This document shows positions 45,986 through 57,773 of a DNA stretch of 64,000 bases, piece after piece. The first letter of the stretch is position 1. Every line of letters starts with the position of its first letter. The DNA lies in NCBI GenBank assembly GCA_963682055.1, contig OY821746.1, positions 6,111,992 through 6,175,991 of the forward strand. The letters run 5' to 3'. The position numbers were made by a program, and so were the translations under genes. A model generated the notes under the pieces. The model did no database searches. It was not told the DNA's origin and worked only from the letters and a program-made list of their open reading frames with translations. This stretch comes from Primula veris (taxonomy: Eukaryota > Streptophyta > Magnoliopsida > Ericales > Primulaceae).

Positions 45986-46612
45986 GTGGTTAAAAGTTTA
46001 TACTTAATGAAGAAATAATGAAAATCTGGCCAGGCTTGGAGGATCATAGAATTGGTATGAGTAAAAGAAAAAAGTGAAAAAGGCATAACATTATATATAG
46101 TTTGTTTAACCATTGTGAATTTGTATGGACAAAGAGAATTAGCGAGTATGCATATAGTTTTTCCCTTTATGTGATTTTTCAGTTATGTTTTCCTCTAGTT
46201 ATAACGTATACATCTGTAGGAAGTAACATTTGCTCAATCGCTGTGAAACTATCCAAGGGGCGAAAGTCACTTTGGCCCCTGCGGTCTCACTTGTATTTAT
46301 CACGATTTGAGATTTTTGAGAAAACACGATTGGACGATCCTAGAAACTAAACAAGGTAGAAGTAGAGAAGAAGGGCCGTATCTACAATGATAAAACTAGG
46401 GTTTCGATAGAATGAACACTGGTTACAGATTAACTCTCCCATGGTTAGACTTTTGCAACAGAACACCAAAGCGACAAAAGAAGTATTAAGTCCCTGATAC
46501 TCATCCAATTCTGAAATGCTACTAATTGATGGTGCATATATAAACTCACTACAAAAACTATATCTTACTACCTTGACAGTAAATTTTAACATTTTTCCCT
46601 TACAAACAATTC

Positions 46613-47204
46613 ATTGAGAACATTGTATTCATGAACCGATACGCCCTTCTTTAACAAACAGCAGTGACCAGGGAATTAAAAATTTCACTAGTTATCTACC
46701 TCGTCTTAAAAAAACTGTTTTTTTTAAATTAACCATGATACTATGATAGCAAATTAATTGATTATGCATGTGTCCTGGAAGTTCATGACTTGATGTCAAA
46801 GAGACTAACTTTTCAATAAATCAGAAAGATCTACAGCAACATAGTTATGAAAATCTACAAATTGAAGAAACTTTATAAAAAGCTTATTTGTTACGAATCA
46901 TTTAATGTTCGTGCAGATTAACTAGAAGTCTAGAATCGAGTAATGACAAATTCATTCAAATTTTGGTATAGAAGTGTTGAATTCTCTCGTTTGGGTTTTC
47001 TAGTTAATTTACAGATTTGTTGGCTTTCTTGTCTTTCTATTTATATAGTCAACCGTCAGCGAGACCAAATTAAGTGCATGTAATGATTTAGTGTAGTTTA
47101 AGATATTATTATGACAAAACGAGAAATAACATAACGAGATTTGAATTCATTATAGATTTAAGAAAAGAAGTAAATTGGTTATGTGCATTTACAGTGTTGT
47201 ATTT
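46613..47204. other. Spacer between inverted repeat and solo LTR
   Basis: AT-rich, no gene or repeat recognised. Confidence 0.5.
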
Positions 47205-47209
47205 GTATA

Positions 47210-48411
47210 TGTTGAACCATGGGGTTCAATAATTGATTTTGATTATAACGTTGATTATGTTTTTAATGATTTTACGATTTCTCTATTTTCGATGATATAA
47301 TGCTTGTCTTTTCCAAAAAGAGAATTTGTAAATTTCAGAATGCCAGAAAGATAGAGCACGGAAAAACGAAGCCACGTGTTCAAGCGGAACCAGAATCGGA
47401 GCTAAAACGAAGAAGTTACGGGCTTTTAAAGATTAACGAGAAAACAGAGAAAACTGAAGAACGACCGATCGTCTGTAAAAAAACGACCGATCGTTTTTGT
47501 TCTGATTTCTTCCAGAGAGTCCACAAGAAAAACGATCGATCGAAACTCAGAAACGACCGATCGTTTTCTGAATAACGACCGATCGACCGTAGAAAACGAC
47601 CGATCGTTTTCTGCAGATTTCGAAAACAGCTTTTCAGCTTATTCTGGAAAGTTGCTTAAAACCTGTGGATAAAAGCCTCAACCACTGCCAACGGTCATAT
47701 ACAGAAAAACAGACTTTTGGTCTATATAAACCAACCCAATCTCTCTTCCAAAAATAACAATTAACACACCTATTATCATCCTTCAACCCCTATATACAAA
47801 AACCCTAACAATCACCATTTTGGTGAAATTATTCAAAAAGAGGGAAAATTGAAGAAAAAGAGAGTCAAGCTCAAACATCATCAAACTCACCAATTAGCTT
47901 ATTTAGAAGTAATTAAAAGTGTGAGTGTAATTACATTGTTGTAACAAATTTTGTAAAGGGTGAAATTATAAACTCATTTGTGAGCGAGTGATCGGGTAGA
48001 GGCTTTGTAAGCAATTGAAGCTTAAAATCTCTAGGTCTTTTCATTTCGGGATACTCATAAAGTGAGGGGGAGCTCAATCGGTTGATTAGCTCGATAGGAT
48101 TTGTAATAATCCGCAAGGAGATTTTTAGTGAAATACTCGGTAGTACCGAGGAGAGGACGTAGGCCGTTTGCCGAACCTCTATAAAATCACGGTGTCATTT
48201 TCTTTCCTTGCTTTTACTTTCCGCAAATATATTATTGCTTAGCTTATTGCTTGCGTTTAGTAATTCTAGCAATTCTTTATCTTTTGTTAAACGCAATAAG
48301 CTTAAATTTGCGATAGTTGGGTTATTAATTGTGCTTAAGTTTAATTAGACCAAAAACGCCTAGAAACCTTATTCACCCCCGCTCTAAGGTTTAGCCGCAC
48401 CCGGGCCAACA
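47210..48411 (+). mobile_element. Solo LTR of an E2-related copia family
   Basis: 1,202 bp, TGTTGAACC...CCGGGCCAACA, flanked by the 5-bp duplication GTATA (47205-47209 and 48412-48416). No internal region, so it was left by recombination between two LTRs. Shares with the E2 LTR the palindrome array (47461-47613), the 'gatactcata.agtgaggggg' segment, the 'gaggagaggacgtaggc' block and the TATA context. It is clearly more diverged from E2 than E3 is. Confidence 0.92.
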
Positions 48412-48416
48412 GTATA

Positions 48417-49228
48417 GAATACTTCATTTTTTTCAAGTTTTTAAAAAAATTCTGTAAATTGTATTTAATAGGGTGTGAACACTGAACCGTGTGATTGTTT
48501 TCTGCAATACAATCATATTATATTGTGCTAGTAGCTTATATTTATGATATTGAAGTTATGTTTTCTATCGGAATTTAGCCGTACTTTGTTATTATCACCA
48601 GAAAGGGGTGTTGTCCCATGTTTCACCAACTTTTTAAACATCTAGTAATAAAAATTTCTTCCGTTGAAAAAAAAAACATTACCTTTTCATCATAATCCAT
48701 GGAATATTTGTCTTTTAGTAATTTAATTACTACTATAAATGCAACAAGAAAGGCCCCAATTCCTTTTGAGGTACTATACTTTGATTTTAAATTAGATTTA
48801 CTTAATTCTTTGCATTTTTTTCATCCAGGTACTTCTTTTAAGCTTTATTCTCTAACATAAATAAAAAAAGTTCAATTTATGCTTCTTGAAATGCTATTAT
48901 AGACCTCTAAATCTCTGATGATATAAGTTTCATGGATTAGACCAACTAATAACGGACGAACCAGTGGATAATTAAGAATTCTTGGGCGTTATGTGATATG
49001 TGAGAAAATCATTATTACATTTTGGCGCGAAAGAAACCTATATATGTATTTGTACATTGTAAAAAGACGTTACATTTTAATGAAAGGAAATATTATAAAT
49101 AATCTTCCATAGGGTAATTAATATTACTAACGGCAAGTGTATTTCGGTTAGAGAAGTTCAACAGTTTTTCCATTTAACGTCATACATTGCGCGTAATTAG
49201 TAAATTCAAAAATTTACAATGACAAACG
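48417..49228. other. Spacer; possible LINE 3' end near 48590-48675
   Basis: No gene. The segment 'gaaaggggtgttgtcccatg' followed by 'aataaaaatttcttccgttg' and ten A residues (about 48600-48675) resembles the 3' end of plant L1-type LINEs. No target duplication was identified, so this is tentative. Confidence 0.35.
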
Positions 49229-50420
49229 TGTTGGTCCGTAGGTGTCTAAACCTTAGAGGGGGGGTGAATAAGGTTTTCGTACGTTTTTCGCGGAATAAAA
49301 ACTATGGGTCATTAATTAAGCTAATTAGTGGGTTTTATAACTCAAACAATTTCGTTAACAAATTATTGCAAATTTAATCTATGCAAACAATAAATATAAG
49401 CAATAAAGAAGTGCGAAAAGTAAAAGTTGAGGGAAAAGAAATAACACAAGAGTTATAGAGGTTCGGCAAAACGCGCCTACGTCCTCTCCTCGGTATTCAC
49501 ACTACCGAGTGTTTTACTAGAATTTCGTTCCAAGGTTACAACCTAACGAGCTAATCGACCGATTAAGCTCCCCCTCACTATATGAGTCTCCCGAATGAAA
49601 AGACCTAGAGATTTTAAGCTATACTTGCTTATCAAGCCTCTACCCGATCACTCACTCACAAATGAGTTTATAAATTACTCTTTTACAAGATTGAATTTGA
49701 ATGGATCACTCATTTAACAAATAATATCTCGATGTTTATAAGATTACAATAATAATATACTCGAGAATATTTTATGAATACAAGTGAGAAGATTGAGTAG
49801 TATAAGCTTGTATGATCTTTGAATTTGAAAGCTTGAAGTTGTATGTAATGTTAGGTGATCTTCCACAAAGAATTTGGGGCTTTTTGTAGAGCCAAATTGG
49901 TCCATTAATTAATTCATGACCGTTGGCAGTTGTTGAGTAGATTAGTCACTAGTTTGCAGCAGTTCGCCCAATTTTCAGGATAAGCTAAAAAGCTGTAATT
50001 TGAAATTCTACAGAAACGATCGGTCGTTTCTGAAAAACGATCGGTCGTTTTTCATCTGTACACATTGGAAGAATTTCTACCTAAAACGATCGGTCGTTTT
50101 AAGCCTAGCGATCGGTCGTTTTTGCAGTGTACTCACTGGAAGAAATTTACTCATAAACGATCGGTCGTTTATGCCTCATGATCAGTCGTTTTTTGTTCTG
50201 GCAATGTTTCGGTTTTCTCGACATAGTTCGAAGGCTCGTAACTTGTTCATTTTAAGTCCGATTGAGGTTCCGCTTGAACCGTTGGCTTCGTATTTGTGTA
50301 ATCTATCATTTCAAACCTTTGACACACTCGATAAATGATTAGTACGCAAAATGAGCTTTTATCATGTTTTACAAATATTGTTATCATCAAAATAATTGAT
50401 TAGAAGAACATCGTTCAACA
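49229..50420 (-). repeat. E3 3' LTR
   Basis: 1,192 bp (TGTTGGTCC...GTTCAACA on the plus strand). Palindrome array at 50014-50192, here as AAACGATCGGTCGTTT because the strand is reversed. The G-run is 7 bases. Confidence 0.92.
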
Positions 50421-51019
50421 ATCTCTCCCTTTTTGATGATGACAAAATATTGATTTAACATACTATAAGCTCTTTTTGCTTATACAAGTGTAACCGAGAT
50501 GTGTAGGTGACGTTTTACTTGGATAAAAGGTTTTAGTGAAAAAGTAAGTAAATGTCACAACATCCGATCAAAACGGAGTATAACAAAGCTTAAACGATTA
50601 AAGATAACGAAAGATCAAAAACGAGCGAAAAATTGGCCATAGTTTTGCCTAAAAATGGTCAATCGCCATAAAAGAAAAACAATAATTATATCCCAAACAA
50701 CTAGATATTATGCGCATAAATTATAACACCATCAACTATTAACCACGCATTCATCTAAAGCACAATCACGCAACGTATTAGAATTTTAACAATCAACATA
50801 TAAAAAAGCAACATAAAACGAAACGCGTTATAGCACAAATGAAAAGAACGTTTGCTACTTATTTATTACATTAAAAACAACGTTGTTTGACGGAAATGGA
50901 AATAATAGAAATACAACGCAAAATAAAACAAAAAATAGAAATACAACGCAAAATAAAACAAAAGAGAGGGTATTTCTCCTCCTTTGACATCATCAAAAAC
51001 AGGAAAAAAAAATATCCGC

Positions 51020-52369
51020 CTAGTCGCGGTGGGAGGTGGCGTCGTCCTCTTCGTCTTCGTCATCGTTGTTGGGCCCGGCAAGGTTGAGAAAGAAGCCGTT
51101 GAACTCCGCCCGTTGCTCGGCGCTCATTCGATCAAGTTCGTCGAGTTCTTCTTGACCCGGGTTCATGAATCGAAACATACGACGGGTCATTTGCGCATTT
51201 CGATATTGGTTTATATAGAGAGCGTTGTAGAATTGCTCGGTGCGCGGGGGAGGGTTGGAGGATCCGACTTGGGTTTTTTCTTTTCCTCGACTTCGAGAGG
51301 GACGAGAGGAGGTAGGGAGATCGGTGGGGGGGATGGAATTGGAGGAAATAGCTACGTCCTCATGAGAAGCACGCGATGTGGCCTTGGGGCCGACATACTC
51401 TTCCTCTTCAGGGGAAAGAGGGGTATAGCCGGGGCCGGACACCCGTTTACCGGACCAAGTTATGGACTTGTCAGTATTGTGGAATTTAATGGACATTTGG
51501 GAGAGATAGGAGGTGTCCCAAATGTGTTTGTCTTTGTTCTTGAAAAGCGTTCCACCGGGAACAAGGTTGATGTCCTTTAAGATGGCCGAAATCAAGGCAC
51601 CGTAAGGTAACCCATTCTTGGATTTCGTTTTGAGCGAATCCATCTTAAAGAATATGAGTGTCGCGAAGTCAAGCTTAACCTCGCGATGGATGCACCCTAG
51701 AAGAAAGATGTACTCATTGGTAACATCCGTGAAGTTTGAGGTATGAGGAAGGACTATATGGGAGAGGATATGGTAAGCTAATTTATATTTGAAAAGAAGG
51801 CCATGAGCCTTGTTTGAGCGATTTTGATGGAGGGGATGAAAAATTTCGTTTTTGAGATCGCTAAAGTTATCGATCTCGAGAAACTCAGAAAGTTCGTCAT
51901 TTGATTCATGGACACCGTCGCTATCTAGGCGTAATAGATTTCGTAAACGGTCTATACCGTAAACGAACGGTTGGCCATTCATAGATGAACGCAAACAAAG
52001 TGCATCATCATGATCCCTATCAAGAACTAGGTTATGGTAGAATTCATAAACGTTTTCTTTATAAAAAGGCTCTTTTAGAGTAAGGATTGTGTCGAGTTTG
52101 TGAAATTTGAGAGATTGCATGAGAATTGGAAAACGTTCAAGGAATAGAGGCATGTCTATGGTAAAGTTAGACAATATACCTCTTTGAGCGATTGTAGCGG
52201 GATAGAGAGGAGGAAGAGAGGCCGAAGAGGCACCGGGGCCCGATGGTGGAGCGGTGGAGGAGCCGGTTCGCCGACCGCGAGGAACACGGGGGCGGCTTGA
52301 GGACAGAGGCACGTAGTCGTCCTCATGTTCGTCGACGAGGTTGAGTGGGGCTTTCTTCGTACGAACCAT
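51020..52369 (-). CDS. E3 third ORF: 'putative plant transposon protein' (Transposase_32-like)
   Basis: 449 codons, fully open although gag and pol of the same element are broken. It is homologous to the E2 ORF at 14970 over its whole length. N-terminus MVRTKKAPLNLVDEHEDDYV, an Arg/Pro-rich segment, then the conserved domain (KENVYEFYHNLV, GQPFVYGIDRLRNLLRLDSD, KLAYHILSHIVLPHTSNF, LPYGALISAILKDI), then a Ser-rich region and the acidic tail ending DDATSHRD. Differences from E2 are spread out and mostly conservative, with short indels only in the low-complexity ends. No membrane segment. Function unknown. Confidence 0.8.
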   Translation of the reverse strand: MVRTKKAPLNLVDEHEDDYVPLSSSRPRVPRGRRTGSSTAPPSGPGASSASLPPLYPATIAQRGILSNFTIDMPLFLERFPILMQSLKFHKLDTILTLKEPFYKENVYEFYHNLVLDRDHDDALCLRSSMNGQPFVYGIDRLRNLLRLDSDGVHESNDELSEFLEIDNFSDLKNEIFHPLHQNRSNKAHGLLFKYKLAYHILSHIVLPHTSNFTDVTNEYIFLLGCIHREVKLDFATLIFFKMDSLKTKSKNGLPYGALISAILKDINLVPGGTLFKNKDKHIWDTSYLSQMSIKFHNTDKSITWSGKRVSGPGYTPLSPEEEEYVGPKATSRASHEDVAISSNSIPPTDLPTSSRPSRSRGKEKTQVGSSNPPPRTEQFYNALYINQYRNAQMTRRMFRFMNPGQEELDELDRMSAEQRAEFNGFFLNLAGPNNDDEDEEDDATSHRD

Positions 52370-52603
52370 ATTGTGATTGGGAAAAAATAGGGTTTGGTGA
52401 AGAATTGGGTTTTGGAAGAAACGGAATTAATCGATAATCGATTATATGGATAATAAGAAGAATTTGGTTATATATATATAGAGTATGGATTTTTGAAGAA
52501 TTTTAAGAAAGGGGACGAATTTTTTTGAGAGAGGGAGGCTGTGGAATTTTGAGGAATTTTAACAAATATGATTAGGGTTTCAAAGATAAACACTGAAAAA
52601 CAG

Positions 52604-52755
52604 AAAAACGATCGGTCGTTTTTATGTTGCGATCGGTCGTTTTGGAACGAAAATGTTCCAGTGAGCAGACCTAAAAAAACGATCGGTCGTTTTTAAGAAC
52701 GATCGGTCGTCTGTATAAAAACGATCGGTCATTTTTACAGACGATCGATCGACTG
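52604..52755 (-). promoter_or_regulatory. Motif array in leader of E3 third ORF
   Basis: Six or so copies of the CGATCGGTCG palindrome (one pair spaced 20 bp) 235-385 bp upstream of the ORF start. It corresponds to the E2 array at 14693-14843. Confidence 0.55.
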
Positions 52756-52881
52756 TAAATGGGTTACAGAACAGGAAATTTTTGCACTTTTCGACACTGA
52801 TTTGGCAAGAAAAAAATATAAAATACTAAAATATATATAAAATTAATCAAATATATATATATATATATGTGTGTGTATATT

Positions 52882-55800
52882 TCACACATCAAACATGCCT
52901 AACTCTCGTCGAATAAAACAAAATTGTTCCTCGTTAAGGGGTTTTATAAAAATATCGGCTAATTGCCTATCGGTACTTATATATTCAAGTATAATATCCC
53001 CTTTTTGAACATGATCCCTTAAAAAATAATGACGTAAATTTATATGTTTGGTTCGAAAGTGTTGGATCGGATTTTTCGAAAGATTTATAGCACTAGTATT
53101 ATCACATAAAATAGGTACACTATCAAAAGATAATTCAAAGTCGTTTAGTTATTGATGCATCCAAAGGATTTGTGCGCAACAACTACCCACGGCGACGTAT
53201 TGTGCCTCCGCCGTAGAAAGCGCAACCGAGTTTTGTTTCTTGCTATGCCAAGAAACTAAGCCGTTTCCTAAAAAATGGCAAGTGCCACTAGTACTTTTTC
53301 TATCTAATCGACAACCGGCAAAGCCAAGCAAATCAAAAGAAGTATCATGTGGATAAAACAATCCTAAATTACATGTACCTACAAGATATCTAAATATGCG
53401 CTTAACGGCTATAACATGTGATTCCTTAGGGCAAGATTGATACCTAGCACACAAGCAAACACTAAACATGATATCGGGCCTACTTGCGGTTAAATATAAG
53501 AGTGATCCAATCATACCTCTATAGAGCTTTTGGTCCATGCTTTTACCCGATTCATCCTTGTCTAGTTTTGTTGCCGGACTCATTGGAGTTCCTAGCAGCT
53601 TTGCATCGCTCATGTTGAATCGTTTGAGCAAGTCCCTTGTGTATTTGGCTTGATTGACGAAAATTCTGTCCTTTGTTTGTTTGATTTGCAATCCAAGGAA
53701 GTAGGTAAGTTCACCCATCATGCTCATCTCGAATTCACCTTGCATACACTTAGAAAACTCCTCGCACATGCGAGCATTAGTAGCACCAAAAATGATATCA
53801 TCAACATATATTTGAATTAAAAGCATGTCTTTACCATCCTTTTTAATAAAAAGCGTAGTATCCAAAGTACCACGAGAAAAACCCTTTTTAATCAAAAATT
53901 TACTAAGTCTTTCATACCAAGCCCGGGGTGCTTGTTTTAAACCATAAAGTTCTTTTCGAAGTTTGTAAACATGATTTGGAAACTCGTGATTTTCAAAACC
54001 GGGTGGTTGTTTTACATAAACTTCCTCATTTATAAAACCGTTTAAAAATGCACTTTTAACATCCATTTGAAACAATTTAAAACGTTTAAAAGAAGCATAA
54101 GCAAGCAACATTCTAATGGCTTCTAGTCTAGCTACGGGTGCGCAAGTTTCATCGAAATCGATGCCTTCTTCTTGGTTATAACCTTGAGCCACTAGTCTAG
54201 CCTTATTTCTAATGACTACCCCAGATTTATCCATCTTATTACGAAATATCCATTTCGTACCTATAATGGTTTTCTCATGCGGTCTAGGTACTAAAGTCCA
54301 TACGTTACTATGCTCGAATTGATTTAATTCGTCATGCATAGCTAATACCCAACTCTCATCGAGTTCCGCTTCATGAATGTTCTTGGGATCTAGTTGAGAC
54401 AAGAATGCAAAATGATTAACTAGATTTCTTAATGAAGAACGTGTATGCACTCTTTCTCCCGGGTTACCCAAAATTAAATCTTGCGGATGGTGATTGGCAA
54501 ACCTCCATTCTTGAGGCAAACCCTCATGAATGTGTACGCTAGATTCTAAGTCCGTTTGAAGTCTCTCTATAGTGACTTCTTTAACAACGGGTTCAACCTC
54601 TATACTAGGTGTAGACTCTAAGCTAGATGTGCCAAGATTAGAAGAAGATGCATTATGAAAAATATCATCATTAATATTATGAACAATTAAAGGCTTATCA
54701 ATCGTCGGTAAATTCTCATCAAACGAGACATGTACCGATTCTTCCACCAATAAAGTTCGTTTATTAAAAATTCTATAAGCTTTACTCGATATTGCATATC
54801 CAATGAAAATTCCTTCATCGGACTTAGCATCGAATTTTCCTAGATTATCCTTACCATTATTATGAACATAGCATTTACAACCAAATGCACGTAAATGAGA
54901 AATATTGGGCTTTCGCTCATTCCATAATTCGTAAGGTGTCTTTTTTAATATGGACCTAATTAAGGCTCTATTTAAATTATAACAAGCGGAATTTACGGCT
55001 TCGGCCCAAAAATACTTTGGCAAATTATTTTCACAAAGCATGGTCCGTGCCATTTCCTCTAGGGTTCTATTCTTCCTCTCTACTACCCCATTTTGTTGGG
55101 GCGTACGAGGGGCCGAAAAATTATGATCAATACCATTTTCATCACAATAAGTTTGAAATGGAGTGTTCTCAAATTCCTTACCATGATCGGTTCGGATGCT
55201 TTTGATCATATAACCCTTTCGTGTTTGGAGCTTTTTGCAAATAATAGAGAATTCTCTAAATGCTTCATGCTTATGAGTTAAAAATAAGACCCAAGTAAAG
55301 CGACTAAAATCGTCAACCATGACGAATGCATATGCACGCCCTCCAAGACTAAGTGTCCGGGAGGGGCCAACTAAGTCCATATGAATGAGCCCCAAACAAC
55401 GAGTAGTAGAAATAAAAAATTTAGACTTAAAGGAAATCTTCGTTTGTTTGCCTAATTGGCAAGCGTGACAAAGTTTGTCCTTTATATAAGGAGCTTTTGG
55501 TAGACCTATTACCAAATCTTTACTAGAGAGTTTAGCAAGTAAATCAAGACTTGCATGACCAAGTCGTCTATGCCACAGCCAACCATTGTCGTTGATAGTA
55601 ACAAGACACTTAACTTCATTATCCACCGAACTATTCAAATCAATCATATAGACATTATTTTGTCTTTGACCCATGAGAATAGTTTTATTATCCGAAATAC
55701 AATGAATGATACAATGCGATTTTTCAAAAATGACTTTGTGACCCAAATCACAAAGTTGACTTATACTAAGCAAGTTATGTTTAAGACCATCAACGAGCAA

Positions 55801-56001
55801 TACATTATCAATAACAACATTTGATGGTTTAGAGATACTACCAATACCGATGATTTTGCCCTTGCTATTATCCCCGAAGGTCACAAAGCCTCCGTCTTTA
55901 GGAGCAAGAGTAGTGAATTTTGTTTTGTCTCCCGTCATATGTCTTGAGCATCCACTATCCAAGAACCACTTGTCCTCGTTGATTTTTGACCTCAAGCATA
56001 C
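52882..56001 (-). pseudogene. E3 pol, nearly complete but inactivated
   Basis: Reads protease ([11 protein letters not shown]), integrase ([21 protein letters not shown]), RT ([11 protein letters not shown]) and most of RNase H in one 948-codon frame. Relative to E2 a 15-bp in-frame deletion at 53322/53323 removes YSDAD, including conserved acidic residues of the RNase H active site. A CAA-to-TAA change at 53149-53151 removes the last ~89 codons, whose sequence is still recognisable to the original stop at 52882. RT and integrase might still be made, but reverse transcription should fail without RNase H. Confidence 0.88.
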
Positions 56002-56017
56002 CTACAATACAAAACGA

Positions 56018-57708
56018 TCATTGGTACCCTAATCCAATTTTGGGTCCTTGAAGGTTAGTGTCTCGACTCTTTGGAATCCAAACCAAGTCATTACTATTTA
56101 CTTTATATCTATAAGGGCAATATATATAATCCTCATAGTGATCACTACGATTGCAAGTAATACATTTAATATGCAAGCTAGGTTTAACAAAACGATTATA
56201 GACTAGGTTATTTTTATACGAGTTGTTCTTATGAGAGTAACTTGGTTGTCTATTTTCATTTTTCGTCATTTTTTTGGTGAATAGGTTTTTATGCTTTGCC
56301 GTTAAGAGTGGGTTGTAACCTACACCGGTTTTATCATACGCGCCTTGTTGAGAAGCTAATATAGTACTTAGCATTTTACTTCACTTAGTAAACTTAGCGA
56401 GAGTAAGTTCGGCGCTATCCGCCTTAAGTTTACATGAACTAAGGTCTTTAACTAACTTATCATTTTCCATGGTAAGTTCGGCATTTTTAGACGTGAGTGA
56501 GTCATTTTTTATGGCTAAGTTCTCGAGTTCGTCTTGTAGAGTAATTAGCATTTTTCTAAACGATTTGTTTTTACCTCTAGCTTTTTCTAAAGAAGCTAAC
56601 ACATCATTTAAATCAAGACAATCATCACTAGAAATAGAAGAGTTAGAGGAGTGAAAACTTACATCCTCGGTATCGTCGTCTCTAGCCATGAGACATAGAT
56701 TTGCGACTTCTTCATTGTCGCTATCGGAGCTATCATCATCGCTCCCCCATGCGGCCAAGAATGCCTTCTTGTATTCCTTTTTCTTTTCAAACTTGCCTTT
56801 TTCTTCAAGGGACATTCGTTTTGCATATGGCCGGGTTTGTGACATTTATAGCAAATGATTTCGTCCTTTTTGTTCGATTTTTCGGAAGGCTCTCCCTTAT
56901 ACTCCTTTTTCCGAAATCGTTGTCCGCCCTTCTTTTTCCAACTTAGAAACTTGTTGTAGCGTTTGGCGAAGAGTGTCATTTCATCATCCTCACTAGAGGA
57001 ATCGTTGTCGCTATCATTATTTGTTGTGCTTTTGAAGGCGATGCCTTTCTTCTTTTTCGAGTCATCCTCATGTTTTCGAATCGTCATGTCGAGTTCATGA
57101 GTGCTTAAGGATCCAATGAGGTTGTCGAGAGAGAGAGTGTTCATGTCCTTGGCTTCTTGTATAGCCGTCACTTTTGATTCCCATTTCCTCGGTAGACTTC
57201 TTAGGATCTTGGTCACCATCTTTTTGCTAGAATACACTTTTTCCAATCTTTTAAGATCGTTAGTAATTTTAGTAAAACGAGTGTACATAGAAGCAATAGA
57301 CTCGTCATCATCAACTTTAAACAATTCATAATCATGAATAAGTATGCTAATTTTAGAGTCCTTAACTTGACTAGTTCCTTCATGCATAATAGCTAGCTTA
57401 TCCCACATTTGCTTAGCGGTGTCACAAACGGAAATCTTATCATATTCACTAGGCGAGAGCGCACAAGTTATCGAAGTCATAGCCCTACAATTTAGGGAAA
57501 AAGCAAGGCGTTCATCCGTGTCTAGTTCTTCTACAAGTTTATCTAGACCATTTGTCCTAGGCGTTTTATAGCCTTTACTTATGCTAATCCATTGGTCTAT
57601 TTCAAAACCACATAGAAAATTCTTCATAAGGTCTCTCCAATAGGGATAGTTAGTACCGTCAAAGAACGGGGGCCTAGTTATGGATTTTGAGTCGGCGTAC
57701 GAAGACAT
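56018..57708 (-). pseudogene. E3 gag, frameshifted
   Basis: Same start (MSSYADSKSITRPPFF) and domains as E2 gag, with the zinc knuckle CYKCHKPGHMQNEC intact. A 1-bp deletion near 56800 (aaaggcaag for aaaggacaag in the sense strand) shifts the frame soon after the knuckle. In the restored frame a TGA (aagtga for aaaggt) stands at 56381-56383. The N-terminal 349-codon product could still be translated. Confidence 0.88.
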
Positions 57709-57773
57709 GTCGGATCTTTAAACTAAAAATCGTTAGATTTTATAAAATAGAAGAGCTAGGCTCTGATACCAAT

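Larger units (their letters stand above)
43099..46612 (-). repeat. Inverted repeat, right arm
   Basis: Reverse complement of 38289-41304, extended by a 465-bp poly(A)-tailed insertion at 45517-45981. It preserves some features lost from the left arm, such as the 21 bp coding FLSLWLS and a TGG codon where the left arm has TAG. So the two arms decayed independently after the inversion. Confidence 0.9.

Noticed and set aside
50000..50338. Open frame coding repeated NDRSF words (also at 58558, and KTTDRF/RPIV frames at 14589-14953 and 47300-47575)
   Set aside because: These frames run through the palindromic arrays of LTRs and leaders; the peptide repeats are a by-product of the DNA motif.
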